Source: Eleginops maclovinus (lineage: Eukaryota; Chordata; Actinopteri; Perciformes; Eleginopidae). Taken from it: 64,000 nt of DNA. A program made the translations under genes and the position numbers. The notes under the pieces were generated by a model. The model was not told the DNA's origin. It made no database searches and saw nothing but the letters and a program-made list of their open reading frames with translations. How positions within the stretch are numbered: position 1 is the first letter of the stretch; the number at the start of each line of letters is the position of its first letter. Shown here piece after piece: positions 11,929 through 23,760 of the stretch. The stretch lies in NCBI RefSeq assembly GCF_036324505.1, contig NC_086368.1, forward strand, positions 5,603,021 to 5,667,020, read 5' to 3'.

Positions 11929-13319
11929 TTGTTTGAACGGAGCTGGCTTTAAACTGCCGTTAAAGAGCAGGGAAGATGAATGTTAGTGGATGATGGATGG
12001 TGTGAGCCTCTAGGCTGGATCTCTCCACAAGACTAAATACACCTGCTTCCACTCCATCTCTGTCTGTCTGTATGAAGGGCTGACTAAATACCTGTCTGTC
12101 TGTTGTATTGTTTTCTTAATCTTATTCTCTCTCTGTATTTAATCATAAATGCACAATTTGATTACAGGAACCTACAATTGAGTAAAGTCCTTGTTGAGAC
12201 CCATTGCTTCCACACATGTTGCTGATTCACCTATTAAAAAAAGGTGATATGTAATCAATTTGCATTAAATATTACAATACTGCACCTTGCTAATGAGACA
12301 TGCAATAACATGTTTGGTACACTACAACAATAGAAACCAAATTTTAGTTTGCAAGGAGCTTAAAGTGAATAACTAATATGCCTGCACATACCTGATGTTT
12401 ATATTTAGTGTTGACCATATCTCATAGTTTGCTTCTATCAACACACACCGACGTACTTGTGTAATGAAAAAAAAAACATAACTGGGATAACATATCACAT
12501 CAGGTCTCAGGAGAAATAGATGCCTCACTTTTCAACATCTTTAATAGGCCAGTCACAGATTGCCATCGTAAGTGTAGTGTATAGCTTACAAATAGCCACC
12601 ATGGGTATAAGATCAGTTCCCAGAGCAACAGTGACTTGTGTTTCCTCAAAATTGGTCCTATCGAGGCTATTTACAGCCCATTTAGAGGACTAGCTGCTCT
12701 GGGTTTGCAGTCACTGTGAAGAGTGCTGCCTCGTCCTTGCTCATGCTAATGGTTAAACCTCAAGAGGTTGCGAGAAGCAAAGTTAATAAATGTAAGGCCA
12801 ATTTATTGCCCTGCCTCTACCCAGAGAGGCTGGTAGACGAGAGAGGGGGGAGAGTTGTTTACGGTGGAAACACTGGAGACACAGTGTGTGTGTTTCTCTG
12901 TGTGTAGTAGTTAACTTTGTCGAGCCTGACGGGAATAATAAGTGTGTATGGGAGATGCAGCTGCTGTGTGGGTGAGCGCTATCTCTCTATCTTCCCATAT
13001 TCCCGGCTCTTTTGCCTCTATCTCTCTCGTATCACCAGGCAGTCAGAGGGTCAGCGTTCTGATTGACATGTAAGATATCAAACCATTGGTGTGTTCTTCC
13101 TGACTTCCGGAAATTGTTATTAGCTGCTGGGGTTCCAAGGCAACCTGAGACAGAGAGGGATTTTTTTTGTAGGCTCTGAACTCTTTCACACTATCGGTCC
13201 TTATCCTCTATCTTTTTTGTTTCTCAACAACTTCAGTTCAGCTTACAGCTCTTTCTGTTAACAAAAAGTCTAAATACACTCATATACACAAATATATAAA
13301 TGTCCCTATCATATACAAC

Positions 13320-13547
13320 TTGGGGTATCACAACTGACCATCTATTTTGGGTACCCCCCTTTCCGAGGCTGTTCCAACATACATGCTGTAAACCCCACAA
13401 TGTGATAAAGACACACACACTCCTCACACATGTATTATTGTGTTATTGTTATTGTGGGGGTATCTAACCAGAGCATACATTTTGGGGACCCCCCTTACTG
13501 GGACTGTGCCAACATGTTATGAGGCCCACAATGTGATAAAGACAAAC
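13320..13547 (+). repeat. Imperfect local duplication (two units)
   Basis: Unit 1 (about 13320-13413) and unit 2 (about 13456-13547) share GGGGTATC, CATCTATTTTGGGTACCCCC versus CATACATTTTGGGGACCCCC, TGTTCCAACAT versus TGTGCCAACAT, and CCCACAATGTGATAAAGACA. A TTATTG-rich spacer separates them. Confidence 0.8.
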
Positions 13548-13666
13548 ACAAACAGAATAAAAGTGCATTAGGGATTTTCAAGTCAGCTGAGTGCATATTG
13601 ATTGACATTGCCTTTCAGTTGGTAAAATCTTCTGCCTACATCCACTTAAATCTGCAATCTAAGGCT

Positions 13667-13827
<161 letters not shown>

Positions 13828-15217
13828 TGATTGACGTTGTTTGTCAGAGTACCTTGTGCAACCCCTGAGGCTTTTTACTTGTCAGGAAAGGTGTCTGGCT
13901 GCATTTTTCACAGTACTGTAGGCCATGTTTTTCCCTGTGTGCAACCATTTCCTTTTGTTTTGTGCCATTTATCGCCCCATTTCTCCCAACATTCTTCCTC
14001 GTATGCATTTCTCCTCCAACAATTCTGTGTCTCCTCTCTATTCACTTTTCTCAGCACTTCCCTTTCACTAGTGTCTTTCCTCCCTTCCCATAGCTGCCTC
14101 ATCGTTCCGTCTCTTCTTCTGCTTTGTTGAATTCCCCATGCTGTATTTGATCCATTTAACTAAAGGTCTTATCTATGTTCAGCGAGTAACAGGGTGCTCC
14201 CAGTAATTGTTTCTTTATTTCTGTCTCTCCCATTCATTTCAATGTTCTTCACTCCTTTTTTCACCATTATTACATCTTTCTTAGCTCATGCTTTATTATT
14301 TTTTTCTACAACTTTTGTTATCCAATATCTCCCCCTCTCTTTTCCCCACTTGTGTTTCTTTACTTTCTGTGCCTCCAATACAGAGGAATCCCTATAGCCT
14401 TGTATAAGGCTGAAACGTTTGTCGACATTTGAACCCCAAACAATTGGCTCCACTGATAGTCAATGTTCTTCCACATTACATTGAGAATACCATTAATTGT
14501 TGTACTTTGTTTAACGTCCATTAAGTCAAAAGGATACTGTTCTCCACTATAAGACTGGGACTGACTAAATCACTTTGCCAGACAATGTTTGTATCATTTC
14601 ATTTGTTGGAATGTTTAAAAGTGTTCTGCAACCATGATAAAGACATCCTATCGGGATTCTCCCTTCTTAATTATCCTTCTTTTTTTGTTTTAATTTCACT
14701 CCGGAGACCATGTCCTGCATATCTTCCTCATCTCCCAATATTTCTCTTTAGCCTCCATCTTTGTCTCCAGGATTATATCTTCTTTAATCTCCCTTTCCCT
14801 CTTTTTTAAATGTATATTCCCCCTCCCTCTATCGCTCCTCATCTCTAAATCCCTGATCACTCTTGCTCTCTTACTTACAGCCAGAGACACTTCATTCCTG
14901 TCTGTGTGTGTTTGCCTCTAATGTGTGTGTATGTGCAGGTGTGTGCATGTACAGTATGTGTGTGTGTGTGTGTGAGTGACATCACATGACATCAAGGGAA
15001 AAATCAAGATTGCCGTTGGTGAGCAGTTTTAATGTGCGGCGCGTCGCCTAATTGGCACAATGATGAGAATTGAGGGACTGGCATCAGACTGATGTCACCC
15101 AAGAGGGGGGAGAGATAGGGAGACAGGGAGGTAGGGAGAGAGAGTTGGTTAGAGGAAAAAAGCAGGAAGAATAAGAAGGAGGGAGAATTGTGAAACGAAA
15201 AAGGCGGGCTATACCTC

Positions 15218-15303
15218 TGGAGGGAACTTTGGGATTTTGGCCTTTGCAGACCATTAACATGCACAACAAAATAGAACACACTACATGAAAGCCCCTCTTT
15301 AAG
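15218..15303 (-). mobile_element. MITE family B end fragment
   Basis: CTGGAGGGAACTTTGGGATTTTGGCC, TTTGCAGACCATTAACATGCAC and a terminal GCCCCTCTTTAA match 51795-51920. It carries one end only. Confidence 0.65.
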
Positions 15304-15814
15304 ATGAATAAGAAATAAAGGAAGAAAAAAAAAGCCATGATGGAAGTTCAAAGACATTGCAAATGGAAAGGCCACAATATAGAATGAAGGTGAGGGAACA
15401 AATAAAGAAAGAAGAAGACAATAAAGGACTGAAAGAAGCATGATGTACGGTTGAAGAACATGACCAGGGAGGGGAAATAGAGCTGGAGAAACAGGTTTGC
15501 AATAGAATAAGACAGATGAGTTAAATGAAAACAGAGGATGAGCTGAGGTGGAGGGACACAGAGGAGAAATGGAGTGGAGGGAGAAAAACAGAACATTGTA
15601 TTTGGGTATTTGAGAAAAGCAAGTGAAATAATGTAGGTGGATTTTCTTTCATATTAGAGAAACAGAGGCAACAGCAGTCAGCAGTGACGAGATGGAGTGT
15701 GGGCGGTTTGAGAGAACAATTTCTTCTAAATGTTCTCAAGAGAGAAAGTGACAGGAAATTAAAGAGAAAAGAGGGAAGAGAGACGCTGTCCTTGATGGAC
15801 AGGTGGAGCTCAAA

Positions 15815-15832
15815 GGGGGGGGGGGGGGGGGG
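15815..15832 (+). repeat. 18-base G homopolymer
   Basis: Uninterrupted G run at the end of a purine-rich domain. Confidence 0.97.
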
Positions 15833-16582
15833 ACCAGCAGGATTATCCAAGACAGGCAGCGAATTGGAAACAAACTTTCATCCATGGGATCAAACTACAA
15901 CAAACCACCCGAGTCCTCTAAAATGTTAATGAGTGTCTCTTTGAAACATCCGCCGCTTGAGAAAAAAAATATGACACCTACTTGCACAAACTGACTGACA
16001 GGAAATAAATTAAACACATTACAGGACTTTGTGAGAGCTGCAGATAACTTACATCCTTGTGTGGCAAAATATCACTTGCACATATCGTTACTGTGACATG
16101 TGGGAGATACTGAATTTAAGAAACAAATATATTCAAATTCTGAATTCTTCTTTGAAGGGACGTGGCACTGCAGTCTATTCAGAATCAAATGGCCATGGTG
16201 GACTCACTGGCCAATTTATTTTCTTTCTAGCCAGTGCATGTTCTCTAAACTGAAAAAAAGGACTAATATGCAGCCGTTACGTGTGAAAGGATGAACGTCC
16301 TTCAACCACAGCGGCTGAGTTCAATCTGTTTTCCATCAACAAGGATTCACGCAAACTGAGTCCTTGAGGAAAGTGAAAGTCTACCCACTGGAAGCTGTTG
16401 TGTACCTGACCCTGACCATTGATTTCCCTGTAAAGTGAGCATGAAAAGACACCGCTACAGTAGGAGGCTTAGAAAAACTCTTTTTAGAGAAATGACAGTG
16501 GCAGTCTTTTGTTCAAACACCTATTTCAGTATTGATCATATGGCAGAAGCACTGCAGAAAGGTTGGGTGTACAACGATTCTA

Positions 16583-16711
16583 ATGTAAATGGACTGCATA
16601 CATACAGTATAGTGCTTTCCCTCTCTTTGTGACCTTTCAGAGCACTTTGTAACAACAACGTCAGTGTTCATCCATTCACATATATTCAATCAGAGTCACC
16701 TCCTCATAAGA
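16583..16711 (-). mobile_element. 3' fragment of the same SINE, head-to-tail neighbour
   Basis: TGTAAATGGACTGCATACATAC, TATAGTGCTTTCC, CAGAGCACTTTGTAAC and CATCCATTCACATATATTC mirror the 3' part of the SINE that starts at 16713. The tRNA-like head is absent, so it is a truncated older insertion or a tandem copy. Confidence 0.6.
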
Positions 16712-16712
16712 A

Positions 16713-16984
16713 ATGGTAAATGGACTTCATCCATGCAGCGTTTTTCCAGCAACCCCTCAAAGCACTTTTACATGTACAACATTACCTGTTTCACACACAC
16801 TCATACAGAGGCAAACTGAGAATCTCCCTCTGCAGTATTTTTTGACTTATTCAGAAATGTTTAGCAATGACATCTGGAGCAATTTGGGGTTCCGTTTCTT
16901 GCCCAAGGACATATTGATTGCAGGGGCTAGAGATTGAACCCACAATTGGTGGAAGATCACTCTACCTCCTGAGCCACAGCATAC
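16713..16984 (-). mobile_element. tRNA-derived SINE, reverse orientation
   Basis: Read on the minus strand it starts TGCTGTGGCTCAGGAGGTAG with an A box, then GGGTTCAATCTCTAGC with a B box, then TCCTTGGGCAAGAAACGG. The 3' part on the plus strand is the familiar AAATGGTAAATGGACTTC. Both ends and the internal order fit a fish tRNA-type SINE. Confidence 0.8.
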
Positions 16985-17934
16985 CCAATCTGACAAGAGA
17001 GATTAGCTTCACAACCCATTTATATACATATAGATATGTTTCATGCTTAAATAAGTAGACTACATGCCTATGCAAACCTTGAATTTTGAGTTGGATAACA
17101 AACAACCTGTCAGCTGAGTTTTCATTAAACCATGATTATGTTTTACCTTACTTAGTGCTTATTTTAACTCAAGATCAATCAACAGTTTACAGCACTCCAG
17201 CGATGTTCATCAGTTTGGAAAGGTGCTAAAATGTAATGCTCTGCCAATAAAAACATCAGATCAAAAAACAAATACACCTGTCCTGGAGTACAAAGTTTCT
17301 AGAAATATATTGTTTGTACTGTTTATGTTAGCCCACATCTGTGCATTGTTAAAGCTATCATGTATTAACCCTAACCCTGCAAACAGGATTTTCTTAAACA
17401 TATTAAAAAACAAAACGGGATATTGGCTCAAATCTTGAATGTCTTTCTCTCTCAAAGTAGCAAATGTAACTTATTATTTTACTTGCATTAGCAGGGAAGT
17501 AAACAAATCATGAAACCGTTTCTTTTTCAAATGCAGGAAAATAAGTATTAACTTGCAGCAGTTCATGAGTTTTAAGAGAGTGCGGCCATTCTGTATGCCT
17601 GACTTCCTGATCAAATCATTTGGGCTACAGTGGCTGCACAGGCCCGCTTGCTTTTTCTATTTACTTTTTTCACCAACACTCCAGCAGCCCCCCCCCCCCA
17701 TGCTCCAATCCATGAACCATACAAGCCTCATACTGATTGAATTGACTGAGATCCAATCAAGTAAAGGTATTCTTATGTGACCAGATGTAAAAAGCACTCA
17801 CATTCACACAACTGGCATGCACAACTTCAAACACATACTTTTAAATGCAAACTCATCCTCACATACCCCCCCTTTCACCACTCACACCCACTTGCATGCA
17901 GTTTTTCAACGTATGAGTACATTGTGGGAAATCT

Positions 17935-18090
17935 TCCTTCTGGAGGACAATATTATATCATGGCCTCCGCCAGCTTGCCGGGGCCCCGTTCGCCAAGCCG
18001 AGTTACCATGGTTACGGCAGTGGAAAATTAAAACAACCCTCGCAGGAGTTCCGAATATTATGGAGATTCCAAAAACCAAGTTCAAGTTGT
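17935..18090. promoter_or_regulatory. GC-rich island with X-box-like motif
   Basis: GTTACCATGGTTAC (18002-18015) is close to the RFX-family X-box (GTTRCC AT GGYAAC), with one mismatch in the second half. It sits in a GC-richer stretch (CCGGGGCCCCGTTCGCC) inside an AT-rich intron. No transcript evidence is available. Confidence 0.3.
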
Positions 18091-18883
18091 GAATGACTTG
18101 TGAGAAGGGGAGAGGTGGGTGGGCTCTGGGTGTATTTACACATGGTCTAATGGTCACGCATAAAAGGGGAAGAAAATAGAGTGATGGATTCTGGGAGTTT
18201 TCTTTTTTTTCTTAATTGACATAACATTCAGTAGGAAACTGTGATGGTAATACAAGATGCTCCGTCTGCATATTTAACCTCGCCTCAATCACTTGTGCTA
18301 AGAAACCCACTGTGACATCACTGATTAGGGCGCGGCAGAAAGTTCCTGAAACTTTCCGTTTCAAGAGGAGTGAAGTGGCAGAAGGATTCGTCCTTCCTTT
18401 GCAATGATTTGACCTTTCACACAGATGTTCTCAAAGGCTTCAAAAGCCTTCAAAATCTCTGAGGGACATTTTTTCTTGATCTGCTATTACCAGCAGTTCT
18501 GTCCAAACTTGCAAGATTTAGCTTCTTTGTTGTCTTTTAATGGTCATAATAAAACATTTAAATATTGTTTCCAGTTTTCCCCTCAACCAAACAGTTGTAA
18601 TGTTCCTTTATGCATAATTTAAAGTCATTGTGTCATATTTGCTTAGAATAATTAAATGAGACATTAGGGGCACAAAGACTAAAGGCTTGAAGGGGATCCC
18701 CACTTACTCTATGAGTTTCCGCATTTTTTAAGTGAAAAGTATTGAAAAATAAACCTAAACTAAGCATTATTAAGCCAACTGTGGATTTAAAATATTCATA
18801 TTAGCCTTTGAAGACAATCCTCAAATGTATGTGATAGTCATGTTTCTAAATTAACCGTGAACAACTCTTTTTTGTTAACTCAC

Positions 18884-19160
18884 CCCATTGGCTCTGCTCA
18901 TGGCCTGGTAGTAGATACTGTAGCTCTTGGCCGGGGACAGTGGGGGATTCCAGAAACCTCCGTAGCTCTTGTTGTCTCCCACAGTGAAGGGCTGCACCAC
19001 TGTAAGGCTGGATGGGGGCAGTTCGGCAGCAATGTAGTAGGGAGAGTCCAAGATGGAGGCATTACGGAAGCTGACAGGGGCAGAGAAACACTCGGGGGCT
19101 TCAGAGGCGGCACGGCGGGTCTTTGACTTGCGCTCCTCCTTCACAACAAGCTGGTAGGAG
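18884..19160 (-). CDS. ptprt: ptprt exon, main part of FNIII domain 4 with candidate convertase site (277 nt)
   Basis: The acceptor reads ATCTTTCCAG and the donor GGG|GTGAGT. Entry is phase 2 and exit phase 0, with 92 whole codons. The peptide opens [24 protein letters not shown] (residues 13-16, positions 19112-19123) fits the proprotein-convertase site at which R2B receptors are cut into two associated chains. It then reads [33 protein letters not shown], and ends [15 protein letters not shown] and NKS are glycosylation sequons. The cysteine of ECFS may pair with that of INCVR in the next exon, which is inference. FNIII domain 4 of this family is longer than a standard repeat because of the inserted cleavage loop. 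The plus strand also carries an open frame here, which is only a shadow. Confidence 0.97.
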
Positions 19161-19738
19161 CTGGAAAGATATAAAAACAGTTACATTAATACCTTAATTT
19201 GTCGTTTCCGTTTGGAGCATATATGTATAAGGTTTTAATATGCATGGTACAGGTGGTTTTTGTTGGAGTCCATGGATGTTTAAACTCTTAAGCAGGTGGA
19301 TTCTTAATTAGATAAAGCCTTAAAAGTGATTGGTTTGATCTGACGATTACACTTATGCCCATTATCCAGATCCATCAGAGCACTTATCTTTTAAAATATT
19401 AAATTTTCCAAAGTGCTCACTAACCATTTGGGCAATTAAAGCATTAGCAGGAGAGTGCTGAGGTCTGTAGATAATTTGCAGAAAAATGCCAAATACACTT
19501 TAAAAAAGAGTATGACTAGTACCAAGGGTCATTTTTGTTCCTAAATGGTAGATTTACTCTGGATTTAAAATGCAGCTTTGTTTCTAACAAGGCACATGGA
19601 GGATAACTTTTTTGTGCGGACTCATCATCAATGTATGAATTAAAAGTAAGATGTGTTACTGTGTGTGCATGTGTGTTTGTGAGAGAGGAAGTTACATCCT
19701 CATGTTCATACTCATTTTCAATGATGTGTCTTTGTTTG

Positions 19739-19855
<117 letters not shown>

Positions 19856-19917
19856 AAGGGGGGTGCTTTTGCATGTGTGTGTTTGTGTTTCCGTTTCACT
19901 CGGAGAAAGCTTCATGA

Positions 19918-20100
19918 ATGGCTGAGGGCTCCTTTAGCGGTCAGGACAAACACAGCGGCCCTCCGCAATTACCTCCGTCCTCCACGCCAAGAACTCACTT
20001 CACAATTATACGCAATTAGGGAAATGTATGTTTCTGTGAAGGGGGCCGTGGCCAATTATCCCCGGCTCCCGTTTGGCAGCTTTCATAAAAGATAATTGCT
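19918..20100. promoter_or_regulatory. Candidate conserved non-coding island
   Basis: A high-complexity stretch between two TG repeats, with several homeodomain-type cores: CGCAATTACCTCCG, CACAATTATACGCAATTAGG, GGCCAATTATCCCC and GATAATTGCTGATGA. No coding match was found in either strand. Its mix of GC-rich and ATTA-type motifs is typical of vertebrate enhancers, but conservation cannot be judged from one sequence. Confidence 0.3.
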
Positions 20101-20243
20101 GATGACCAAAGATGAGTCTCTCTCTGTCTCTGTCTCTCTTTACTGTTTCTGCCTTTCTGGTGAAATATCCATTTCAAACTAATGGCTTTCTGAGTCTTCA
20201 CAAGGGATGAACCAAAGGCCTACTACAAGAGGCGAAGAGGGAA

Positions 20244-20246
20244 GTG

Positions 20247-20306
<60 letters not shown>

Positions 20307-20346
20307 TGTGTGTGTGTGTGCACACATGCGTGTGTGCGTGCGTGCT
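20244..20346 (+). repeat. Compound (TG)n(TGCG)n microsatellite
   Basis: TG run, a TGCG core at about 20260-20306, TG again, then CACACATGCG and GTGTGCGTGCGTG. Confidence 0.96.
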
Positions 20347-21678
20347 TGTCTTCTGTGTTGACTTACATGTGTTTATATGGAGTGTATGTACATATAAGTA
20401 AGGATATTTTAAGATTGAGAACGTTTATTGGTTAAATGATGACATTTTTACAGATGTTTACTTCTTTAAATAGCTTTTTGACAGTATGGTTGCTTTGTGG
20501 TCTGAAGTAAAAATGTCAGGGCCAGGGGATGCATTACATAGTGGAAAAGAAATACTTAAATGCAATGTGTGTGTTTGTCTTTTTTTTCTAACGTGAAATG
20601 TAATGACTTTGCGTTGCTCATGCATGGAACATCATGGAAGTGTGTGCTCATTACCTGTGTATGTCTGTATTCATCTGTGTAGTATGTTATTATGACGCAT
20701 TTGCAGACATGTGCATTTTGTATGTACTACTTTTAATCTAATGTACTTTGCATTTGTTCAAACATGTGTTGACATCCAGTTAGCCTTTACAACTGTTTTC
20801 CCTCTGTGCATTTATGTGAATGCACAAATGTATGCAAGTGTGCAAATGTGTGTATACATTATGTGTGTCTCAACCCCAGCAGCTGCTAATCTTAGCTCAG
20901 CCATTTGTGTAAACATTCCTCATGTATGCTCCAGTACTGGAGATGCTGTGATCTTCTCAGAATAAAGAACAAAACACATAACACCACAATTCCTGCAACA
21001 AGCCTTAGCAGCACACTAACCAGATGCCTGCCCCATGATGCATCGGCTGGCACTTACAACATTTTATACTTGCACAAAACACACATAATAAGCACGCATG
21101 TAAAGGGGTTTATTTCAGGCTGATAAACACATAAAGATGTTGGACTGTGGCCTAATTCAACAAGAGTTATATTTGCCATATGTGTGTGATACACTGCACA
21201 ATATGGAATGGGATTTACACAAATGAACACTAAAACTATTGACCCGCACTCACATTCATCAAATCCCTTTCCCCAAGTCTAAATTTAAGTGATCTAAAGT
21301 ATATTCACCACACACCCTTGTCAAAGCTGAATTTCCCTAAAGGCAACAGCAGAAGTATGTGCTCCCCTACACCAATGAAATGGATGAGATCACATGTTCA
21401 AAGTGAACTTTTAATTAAAAAACATGCAGGCTGAAAAAAATATCAATGAGAGTGGAATAAATTAGCTGTGTTCATTTTAAAGCAAAAGTGCAGTGGACTG
21501 GGACTTGAAGGATAAGAAGCAGTTTGTGTTTTTAAATAATTTCCTCACTCTTTTTCTTTAAAATGTAATTTATATAAAGAAGGAACCTGTTCTTTGTACT
21601 ACCACTTCTGTAGATTTGATTGATAAGAAGCTAATGTCATTTTACACAACATGTTGAGTGGCTATTGATAAGACATAT

Positions 21679-21789
21679 GTTGCTCATTTTCAGGTTCATA
21701 ATTGCATTATGTTCCTCCACTGGGACATGTCTCCATGCTTTAATGTTCAAAAAGCTCTTTATTTTTCTCATACTGCCTGTGCTCGCATG
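21679..21789 (-). mobile_element. MITE family B end fragment
   Basis: TTGCTCATTTTCAGGTTCATAATTGC, GACATGTCTCCATGCTTTAATGTTCAAAAAGCTC and TATTTTTCTCATACTGCCTG match the reverse complement of the end of 48901-49258. The rest of the element is absent. Confidence 0.7.
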
Positions 21790-22171
21790 TTTGTTTGTGT
21801 ATTATGTGAAAATCCGTCAAATGTTTAATCATTAAAACCGTTTTTATCCCCTTTTTGTCAACAAGCTCTCCACAGGGTGCTTCAATTAAAGCAGTCAAGT
21901 CTTAAGGGACAAGACAGCCAAGTCTCAATCAGACATGTAGGAAGTAGTTTCTGTGTTGAGTCTCCATGAAACTGTGGCTAGAGCAAAATGAGGGAAGTGA
22001 CCAACAGCAACATGTGCCACTGCTAAATCTATACAAAAGTGTCCCATACTTTGAGTGCCTTTGCATGCAAATTGGACTTATATGTTTGATTGATTGTAAT
22101 GGCTTTAAAAGAGACCCTTGAGGAAGACAAGGGTTGGGGAAAGTGGAGCGAAATAGGGTAAATACAGAGAG

Positions 22172-22260
22172 GGAGGAGAGGAGAGGAGAGGAGAGGAGAG
22201 GAGAGGAGAGGAGAGGAGAGGAGAGGAGAGGAGAGGAGAGGAGAGGAGAGGAGAGGAGAA
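22172..22260 (+). repeat. (GGAGA)n pentanucleotide repeat, 89 bp
   Basis: About 17 units of GAGAG/GGAGA. On the ptprt sense strand it reads as a CTCTCC pyrimidine repeat starting about 130 nt after the donor of the 103-nt exon. Confidence 0.98.
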
Positions 22261-22391
22261 ATTAAAAAGATGGAACAAAGTGCATAGGAGTACATTGAAT
22301 GGGAAAAAAGAAGAATGAAGACATAACAGGATAACAGACGGGGAAAATAACGTATAACAAATCAAAAGAAAGGAGGAAGGAAAGAAATTAC

Positions 22392-22494
22392 GTGATGGGT
22401 GCTCCACGTGATTGGGCGGGCTTCAGCAGGATGGTGATGGTGGTCTCCGTCTCGTTCAGTGGAGCCTCGGACTCATACTCTGGCATCATGGGGG
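22392..22494 (-). CDS. ptprt: ptprt exon, start of FNIII domain 4 (103 nt)
   Basis: The acceptor reads CACCTTTAG. The donor is CAC|GTAATT, a weak match to consensus but followed at once by a pyrimidine-rich run. Entry is phase 1 (G plus CC gives Ala) and exit phase 2. The encoded peptide is [15 protein letters not shown], then [20 protein letters not shown] is a probable glycosylation sequon. It begins the fourth, membrane-proximal FNIII repeat. The frame is too short to stand out on its own and was placed by matching the phases of the exons on either side: the last two bases AC join C of the next exon to give Thr, followed by SYQLVV. A GA-rich pentanucleotide repeat lies about 130 nt downstream in the transcript. 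Confidence 0.93.
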
Positions 22495-23203
22495 CTAAAG
22501 GTGAAACAAAATTACAATTACATTTGAGAAATTAACATTTGAAACCAATGTATTATTAACTAATAGCTTACATTTTCAGAAGTTCACAAAGCCTCTTAAA
22601 GCATAACAAAAATACCATGACGATCATATAGACATGATATCAAATGAGTTGTATAAAACTAAACTGACCATTATGTCAAAGGGGTAACATGGGAATGAAA
22701 AGGAGAAAAAAGGGAAAACAAATAAAGGACAAAATGACCAGAAGTGATATAAACATGTCTATAATAAAACATGTGAGGTTTATTTTGAAATCAACTAACC
22801 AGCAACTTCTTACCATATTCTTTTGAGTCATTGGAAAATAAAAGGAGGATTTGTTTGATTCCAAATGGCAAATTATTGAGTTAACACCATGTTTAAATAC
22901 AACATACAGGCAAATGTATCATGCAAAGCTTTAAGAAATCACATCGCTAAATCTGTTCTGTTTCTGACCTTTTTGGATATTTCTTGTTGTCATTATATTA
23001 TCAAACTTGACAACAGTGATCCTGTCCGGGTATTTTAAAAGGGACTCGAAGATGGATCTATGCTTCCCTCAGCAGGCATTGAATAGTTTAATGTTCATAT
23101 TTGTCATGCACTCATACTGAAGGTGCAATATTAGCGCTTGTCTGAATAAAACATCAACACTTTTTCCCTGATTGGTGTGGCATTTAGGTCATTAACAGCC
23201 CAA

Positions 23204-23222
23204 CCCCCCCCCCCCCCCCCCC
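23204..23222 (+). repeat. 19-base C homopolymer
   Basis: Uninterrupted C run followed by TCTCG. Confidence 0.97.
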
Positions 23223-23536
23223 TCTCGTTTGTAAATCCATCTCTAACTGTCTGCATCATTTAATTGAAATATCTTCATCCTTCACCCTCTGAATGAGATA
23301 ATGAAGATTGGGGATGACGTGGCATTTGGAGGGAGATGTCTCTGTTATGTGTGGAAGTGCCATGTTTTGTTTTTTTTGCCTCTTAGCAATGTTAAGATTT
23401 GAAAGGAAGATGGAGGAATGGAGACTCAGTGGTAAGGTCATGCTTCACTCACTGTAGGTGCGGACGGATAACAGTAATGACATGCTGATGACACACTCAG
23501 ACTGCAGTCCTCACACTGTCAGGATTCAGTGGTCAG

Positions 23537-23760
23537 GGTTGGGAGGGTTACTTTTAGATGTGTGTAATTAATTACTTGTTAAAAAATGTGGTCTGTAACC
23601 TAATCTATGTATTGCAATATTAAAGTCACTTCTTCACTTTCCTATGCTTTTGTTCGGAAACAGATTGGAGCCACATGTGAATATGAGAGATCTGACCAAA
23701 AGGGACATTCTAGTGACATTATTACATTTAATGTATTCCGTTACTTCCAAATTATCTCAG
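23537..23760 (+). repeat. Degenerate dispersed repeat (GGTTGGGAGGGTTAC type)
   Basis: GGGTTGGGAGGGTTACTTTTAG and TGTAATTAATTACTTG, then ATGTATTCCGTTACTTCC about 180 bp later, resemble a common fish non-autonomous repeat. It is highly decayed. Confidence 0.4.

Noticed and set aside
15004..15602. Overlapping Phe/Leu/Ser-rich minus-strand frames of up to 145 residues that look membrane-like
   Set aside because: They are translations of a polypurine stretch read on the opposite strand; hydrophobicity comes from T/C-rich codons in all frames.
18857..19126. Plus-strand 89-residue open frame across the FN4 exon
   Set aside because: It is the antisense shadow of the clearly coding minus-strand ptprt exon.
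22105..22407. 100-residue LLSSPLLSSP open frame
   Set aside because: It is the GGAGA repeat read on the minus strand joined to flanking intron.
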